Assembly: GCF_001485575.1 (NCBI RefSeq)
Contig: NZ_BCNB01000001.1
Coordinates: 62,001-126,000 of the forward strand
Direction: 5' to 3'
DNA from: Haloarcula sp. CBA1127
Lineage (GTDB): Archaea; Halobacteriota; Halobacteria; Halobacteriales; Haloarculaceae
DNA length: 64,000 nucleotides
Within the stretch, counting starts at the first letter, position 1; each line of letters opens with the position of its first letter. The position numbers and the translations under genes are program-made. Positions 60,376-64,000 of this stretch are shown here, piece after piece. A model generated the notes under the pieces. It did no database searches. It was not told the origin of the DNA and saw only the letters and a list, made by a program, of their open reading frames with translations.

Positions 60376-61469
60376 GCCGTCGTCCTCCCACTGAACAGCC
60401 CCGATGGACGCACGAGCAGCATGACGATCATGATGACGAACGCCGCAACCAGCAGGAAGCTGGCTGGAATCCAGACGAGCGCGAGTCGGCTCGCGATGCC
60501 GAGAATGACGCCGCCGACCATGGCGCCGTAGATCGAACCGACACCGCCGAGGATGACCGCTGCGAACACCAGTAACAGCAGGTCCCACCCCATTGTCACT
60601 GTAAGCGTCCCCTGCTGTAGTGCGATAAGAAAGCCTGCACACCCGGTAAGCCCGCCGCCGATAATCCACGTGAGTTTGACGACGCGCTCCGTTGGGATGC
60701 CCGTGACTTTTGCGAGGTCTTTGTTCGCAGCCATTGCACGCATCGCCGTGCCGATTTTCGTGTACTGAAGGAGAATGTGAGTGCCGAGCATCAGGAGTGC
60801 GGCGACGACGACCAGCGTAATCTGGTGTCCGCCGAACGTGACGCCCGCGACAGTAAATTGAGGGACGTTGCCGCCTGTCAGCCCACGACTGTCGGTCAGG
60901 AACGAAAAGGTGAGGAGGTTACGAAGGAACAGTGCGACGCCGACGCTGGCGATCATCAGCGTCACGCCGTCGGCACTGCGCATCGGTCTGAACACGATTC
61001 GATCCAGCAAAAGCGAGAGGGCGGCTGTCAGGACCGCGGCGACGAGTAAGCCAGCCAGAAGCGCCAGTGGGGTATTGACGACGTTTATTCCGAGGTCATT
61101 CGAGCCGACTGCGATTGGGCCGCCGATAAGAATGAGCGATTCGACAGAGAACTCTCCGAGTCCGGCAATCAGAAACGCCGTCGCCCAGCCGGCGAACGCA
61201 CCGCTCGTAATCAAGTCACCGTGGGCAAAGTTCGCAAAATTGAGGATACTGTATGTCATCGAGAGGCCGACACCGGCCAGTCCAAGCGACATTCCCAGCA
61301 CCAGTCCGTTCCAGAGATAACTCATGAGGTCTGTGATGGCAACTGTTCCAGTGCCTACCTGTCGAAAGATGTCGAATACGAGAAACACGCCGATAACTGC
61401 GAAGATAACGAGTACTGGGCGGTTGTATACCAGATTCTGTCCACGGCTGTAGTAGTCTCGTGCCGCCAT
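60372..61469 (-). CDS. livH: branched-chain amino-acid-type ABC transporter permease LivH
   Basis: The 365-residue permease starts at the ATG at 61469 (MAARDYYSRGQNLV); the longer upstream frame has no matching sequence. SYLWNGLVLGMSLGLAGVGLSMTYSILNFANFAHGD in outline is the LivH hallmark, and TAMRAMAANKDLAKVTGIPTERVV is the coupling loop. It forms the channel with LivM. The N-terminal 60 residues with an additional hydrophobic helix (LVIFAVIGVFLVFDIFRQ) are longer than in bacteria. Confidence 0.93.
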   Translation of the reverse strand: MAARDYYSRGQNLVYNRPVLVIFAVIGVFLVFDIFRQVGTGTVAITDLMSYLWNGLVLGMSLGLAGVGLSMTYSILNFANFAHGDLITSGAFAGWATAFLIAGLGEFSVESLILIGGPIAVGSNDLGINVVNTPLALLAGLLVAAVLTAALSLLLDRIVFRPMRSADGVTLMIASVGVALFLRNLLTFSFLTDSRGLTGGNVPQFTVAGVTFGGHQITLVVVAALLMLGTHILLQYTKIGTAMRAMAANKDLAKVTGIPTERVVKLTWIIGGGLTGCAGFLIALQQGTLTVTMGWDLLLLVFAAVILGGVGSIYGAMVGGVILGIASRLALVWIPASFLLVAAFVIMIVMLLVRPSGLFSGRTTA

Positions 61470-61763
61470 ACTTTGGTGCTCTGTACCCAGTGTTAAAAAT
61501 CTTGATGTAAAATCGTCATAGAATCCCAGGGAACCGAAGATATGCGCCAATTTCATGCTAGTGTTACACACGGTACCGGTTGACACTACTAGACGTGACA
61601 GATAGATCAGATAGGCTTTGCAGTCGCAGGTGTCGATAGCAGGATTCGGTGGACTATTGCGTACGCATACGCCCGCGACGAGAAATATGACACCGCTCAT
61701 CGGATGCCGAATATGAAACCGCTTGCCGGACGAAACAGTCAGTCGCGAGTCCCTGCTGGTGCG

Positions 61764-62882
61764 CTACAGAGAGTTCGTGACCGTTCGCATCACTTCCAGC
61801 GCCTCTTTCAGTTCAGCCGTGCTCGTGGCATACGAAATGCGCGCCTGCCCCTTGCCACTCGGCCCAAACGCTTCGCCGGGAACCACGATAACGTCGTTGT
61901 CCAGCATCTTCTGGGTCCAGCCGTCCGGAACGTGGGGCATCGCATAGAACGCTCCCTTCGGCACTGGCGTGTCAAGGCCGATATCCGCTAACCCATCGAG
62001 AAGGACGTCTCGACGCTCTTCGAAGGCCGATACCATCTCTCTCACCGGTTCCTGTGGACCAGTAAGCGCCGCTTCGGCAGCGTACTGTGAGGGGGCGCTG
62101 GCACACGCCTGCACGTACTGGTGCACCCGGAGCATCCGTTCGATTCGCTCCGAACTGGCCGCCACCCAGCCGAGCCGCCACCCTGTCATCGAGTACGTTT
62201 TCGAGCACGCACTGGCCTGAATTACCCTATCGGAGCTGGCGAATTCCGCCGGAGAATGGTGTTCACCATCGAAGACGATCTTCTCGTAGACCTCATCGGA
62301 GAGGCAAATGACTTCGTGTTCATCCGCTATCCGCGCGAACTCTGCCATGTCTCGCTTCGATTGCACTGCACCGGTTGGGTTTGCAGGACTGTTAACGATA
62401 AACAGCGACGTGTTATCAGTGATGGCGTTCTCGACAGCAGCGGGGTCGAGGGTCAGGTCGTCTCTGAGTTCGACCCGCTTTGGCTCGCCGCCGGCGAGTA
62501 GCACCAGTTGTTCATAGGCCAGAAACCCGGGGTCGGGGCAGAGCACTTCGTCACCAGGCTGGACGTGGGCTTCGATTGCGACGTGAATCGCCTCGCTTGC
62601 GCCGGCAGTGGCGATGATGTTTTCGGGCGGTATGTCCTGACCGTTATCAGTTGCATAGCGGTCACTGATGGCCTCTCTGAGTTCTGGAATCCCCTTGTTG
62701 GACGTATATGAATCACCCATCCCATCCTGAATCGCACTCATCGCTGCCTCCCGAGCGTGTTCTGGAGTTGGGAAATCAGGCTGACCGAGACCTAGATTTA
62801 TTGCGTCTTCGCCTGCCGCTTCGAAGACTTCTCGGATGCCACTGATATCCATCTCTTCGACGCGTGCTGCGTACTGAGACAT
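61764..62882 (-). CDS. class I/II pyridoxal-phosphate aminotransferase
   Basis: The 372-residue enzyme has the fold-type I pattern: INLGLGQPDFPTPEH at residues 28-42, ATAGASEAIHVAIEAHV near 91, the NPTG motif in NSPANPTGAV, DEVYEKIVF, and the PLP lysine K228 in SACSKTYSMTGWRLG. It closes with YATSTAELKEALEVM. It belongs to the aspartate/aromatic aminotransferase-like group. Its place between livH and livK suggests it acts on an amino acid the transporter brings in, but the substrate is not shown. Confidence 0.92.
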   Translation of the reverse strand: MSQYAARVEEMDISGIREVFEAAGEDAINLGLGQPDFPTPEHAREAAMSAIQDGMGDSYTSNKGIPELREAISDRYATDNGQDIPPENIIATAGASEAIHVAIEAHVQPGDEVLCPDPGFLAYEQLVLLAGGEPKRVELRDDLTLDPAAVENAITDNTSLFIVNSPANPTGAVQSKRDMAEFARIADEHEVICLSDEVYEKIVFDGEHHSPAEFASSDRVIQASACSKTYSMTGWRLGWVAASSERIERMLRVHQYVQACASAPSQYAAEAALTGPQEPVREMVSAFEERRDVLLDGLADIGLDTPVPKGAFYAMPHVPDGWTQKMLDNDVIVVPGEAFGPSGKGQARISYATSTAELKEALEVMRTVTNSL

Positions 62883-63070
62883 CAGTTCATAAGTATAACA
62901 GTATTTGATTATAGTCTTTGGGTTGTGCGAGAGTGACTATGACACCAGCTCTGCTAGAGAGTATGACGAATAGCCTCTCCCTGAGTGACGGCTATGGCAC
63001 AAAAGCCACCCAGTTTGCCGTATCTGCAGGGTAATCGTAATCCAGAGTGGGGAAGCCCGCAGTGTTCTCG

Positions 63071-64000
63071 TTACACTTCCACCTGCTCGATATTCTCCGT
63101 GCCGTTCTCTGTGTACCTGAAGTAATTGTACACGGCGCTGGCCAGGTCACCATTGTCGTCGAACTCGACTGGGCCCGAGACGCCCTGATAGTTGATTTCG
63201 TTTCCGTCGGCGGCCAGCGAAACGCCTTCGCCCAGGTTTTCAGGTCCGACTGCTTCGCCACCGGAGTCTGTAACCGCCCGCATCTGATCCCGGATTGCAG
63301 TCCCGTCATCTTCACCGGCCGCCGCGCGTGCCAGCATGAGGACTGCCGCAGCATCGAACGACTGCTGATTGAACGGCCCCGGTGCAGAACCATACTCGTC
63401 TTCGTACGCAGATCTGAAGTACTCGATTCCCGGCCCGGCCGACGATGGATTGGTCCCGCGGACGTTTGTCATGTCGTGGCCCACGTTCCCGGGCAAGTCA
63501 TCGGCCCTGAGTCCGTCCGGGACCAAAATATCCATGTCCGCTCGATCGAAGTTCTCGTAGAAGTTCCGGAAGATTTTGTTCCCGCTCTCGGGGTAGCCGA
63601 TGATCACGAGCGTCCCTGGGTCACCGTCAAGCGTGTTCCGCAACTGTGACGTGTAGGAAGAGCGACCCGCCGAGTATGAGACCTGGTCCAGGACCTCACC
63701 ACCGTACTCCTCCTCAAACGTCTTCGTGAATCCACTTGACAGGCCGTTCCCGTACGCATTGTTGAGAAAGAGGATAGCTGCGCTCTCCTTCTCAAGCCGT
63801 TCGGCCGCTATCTGTGCCAGCAGTGATCCCTGCAACTTGTCCGTCGGTGGCGTCCGGTACACGAAGTCGTTATCTTCCAGTGAGGAGACATCAGGCGATG
63901 TCGCCGATGGTGAGCACATCACCGCCTGATTCGGAATTGCGACGTTCTCTGCGACCTGCAGTGTCACTGATGACGCTAGTCCCCCACAAATCATCGGATA
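63071..64000 (-). CDS. livK: branched-chain amino-acid-type ABC transporter substrate-binding protein (partial, 5' end outside window)
   Basis: The C-terminal 309 residues of a LivK/Leu-Ile-Val-binding protein. Visible parts are GGLASSVTLQVAENVAIPNQAVMCSPSATSP (first lobe), AILFLNNAYGNGLSSGFTKTFEEEYGGEVLD, and FDAAAVLMLARAAAGEDDG with FDDNGDLASAVYNYFRY at the end. The frame remains open to the window edge, so the lipoprotein signal lies outside. It probably belongs with livH, M, G and F downstream on the same strand. Confidence 0.92.
   Translation of the reverse strand, partial: YPMICGGLASSVTLQVAENVAIPNQAVMCSPSATSPDVSSLEDNDFVYRTPPTDKLQGSLLAQIAAERLEKESAAILFLNNAYGNGLSSGFTKTFEEEYGGEVLDQVSYSAGRSSYTSQLRNTLDGDPGTLVIIGYPESGNKIFRNFYENFDRADMDILVPDGLRADDLPGNVGHDMTNVRGTNPSSAGPGIEYFRSAYEDEYGSAPGPFNQQSFDAAAVLMLARAAAGEDDGTAIRDQMRAVTDSGGEAVGPENLGEGVSLAADGNEINYQGVSGPVEFDDNGDLASAVYNYFRYTENGTENIEQVEV

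Noticed and set aside
60376-60669. Extended N-terminus of LivM
   Set aside because: Arg/His-rich shadow of livH. The ATG at 60375 overlaps the livH stop and begins the first helix region.

Overview
The window is from a halophilic archaeon of the class Halobacteria, probably Haloarcula-like (genus is an inference). The proteins are strongly acidic. Secreted proteins carry twin-arginine (Tat) lipoprotein signals. Lineage-typical families occur: amphi-Trp, DUF5789, DUF211, HTH-10/Bat regulators, rod-determining factor RdfA, a CofE-like F420 ligase and haloarchaeal transposases. No rRNA, tRNA or CRISPR was seen. Iteron-like repeats beside a ParA gene, a second decayed ParA, an integrase and several broken insertion sequences suggest a secondary replicon or a plastic chromosomal region.

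Layout. 1-4.7 kb: peptide/nickel-type ABC transporter (binding-protein end, two permeases, two ATPases). 5.0-9.3 kb: nitrate/sulfonate/taurine-type ABC transporter on the minus strand, then two iron-box-like palindromes, a broken Tat lipoprotein gene and a siderophore-binding lipoprotein. 9.3-20.8 kb: ParA relic, CNNM-type membrane protein, CofE-like ligase, two membrane proteins with a winged-helix regulator, small zinc protein, PQQ-type beta-propeller and an HNH nuclease. 20.9-23.8 kb: exonuclease VII (xseB, xseA), eight 13-bp tandem repeats, parA and a partner gene. 24-31 kb: acetyltransferase, HTH-10 regulator with a truncated copy, IS relics and a tyrosine recombinase.

31-41.9 kb is the most unusual part. 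A membrane-anchored protein with a probable cohesin domain is divergent from a giant secreted protein (1864 residues) with a dockerin domain, calcium-binding repeats and a variable C-terminus that looks like a PD-(D/E)XK nuclease. A probable immunity gene follows. Then comes a start-less second cassette that repeats about 480 bp of the giant gene, ends in a divergent nuclease-like tip and has its own homologous immunity gene. A collapsed third cassette follows with another candidate immunity gene. This is the architecture of a polymorphic toxin with orphan toxin/immunity cassettes, here in an archaeon. The array abuts an apparently 5'-truncated ECF transporter T component; the adjacent S component has a perfect iron-box palindrome.

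44.5-51.5 kb: lipoprotein, frameshifted IS5-type element, DoxX and VIT1/CCC1-type membrane proteins, DUF211, UspA, RdfA and two paralogous zinc-binding small proteins. 51.7-56.9 kb: a complete 2-oxoacid dehydrogenase operon (E1alpha, E1beta, E2, E3). The operon and both zinc-protein genes are preceded by homologous leaders that each hold a 32-40 codon micro-ORF ending around Thr-Phe-Phe-Thr, which suggests shared regulation. 57.5-64 kb: branched-chain amino-acid-type ABC transporter (livF, G, M, H, K) with an aminotransferase between livH and livK.
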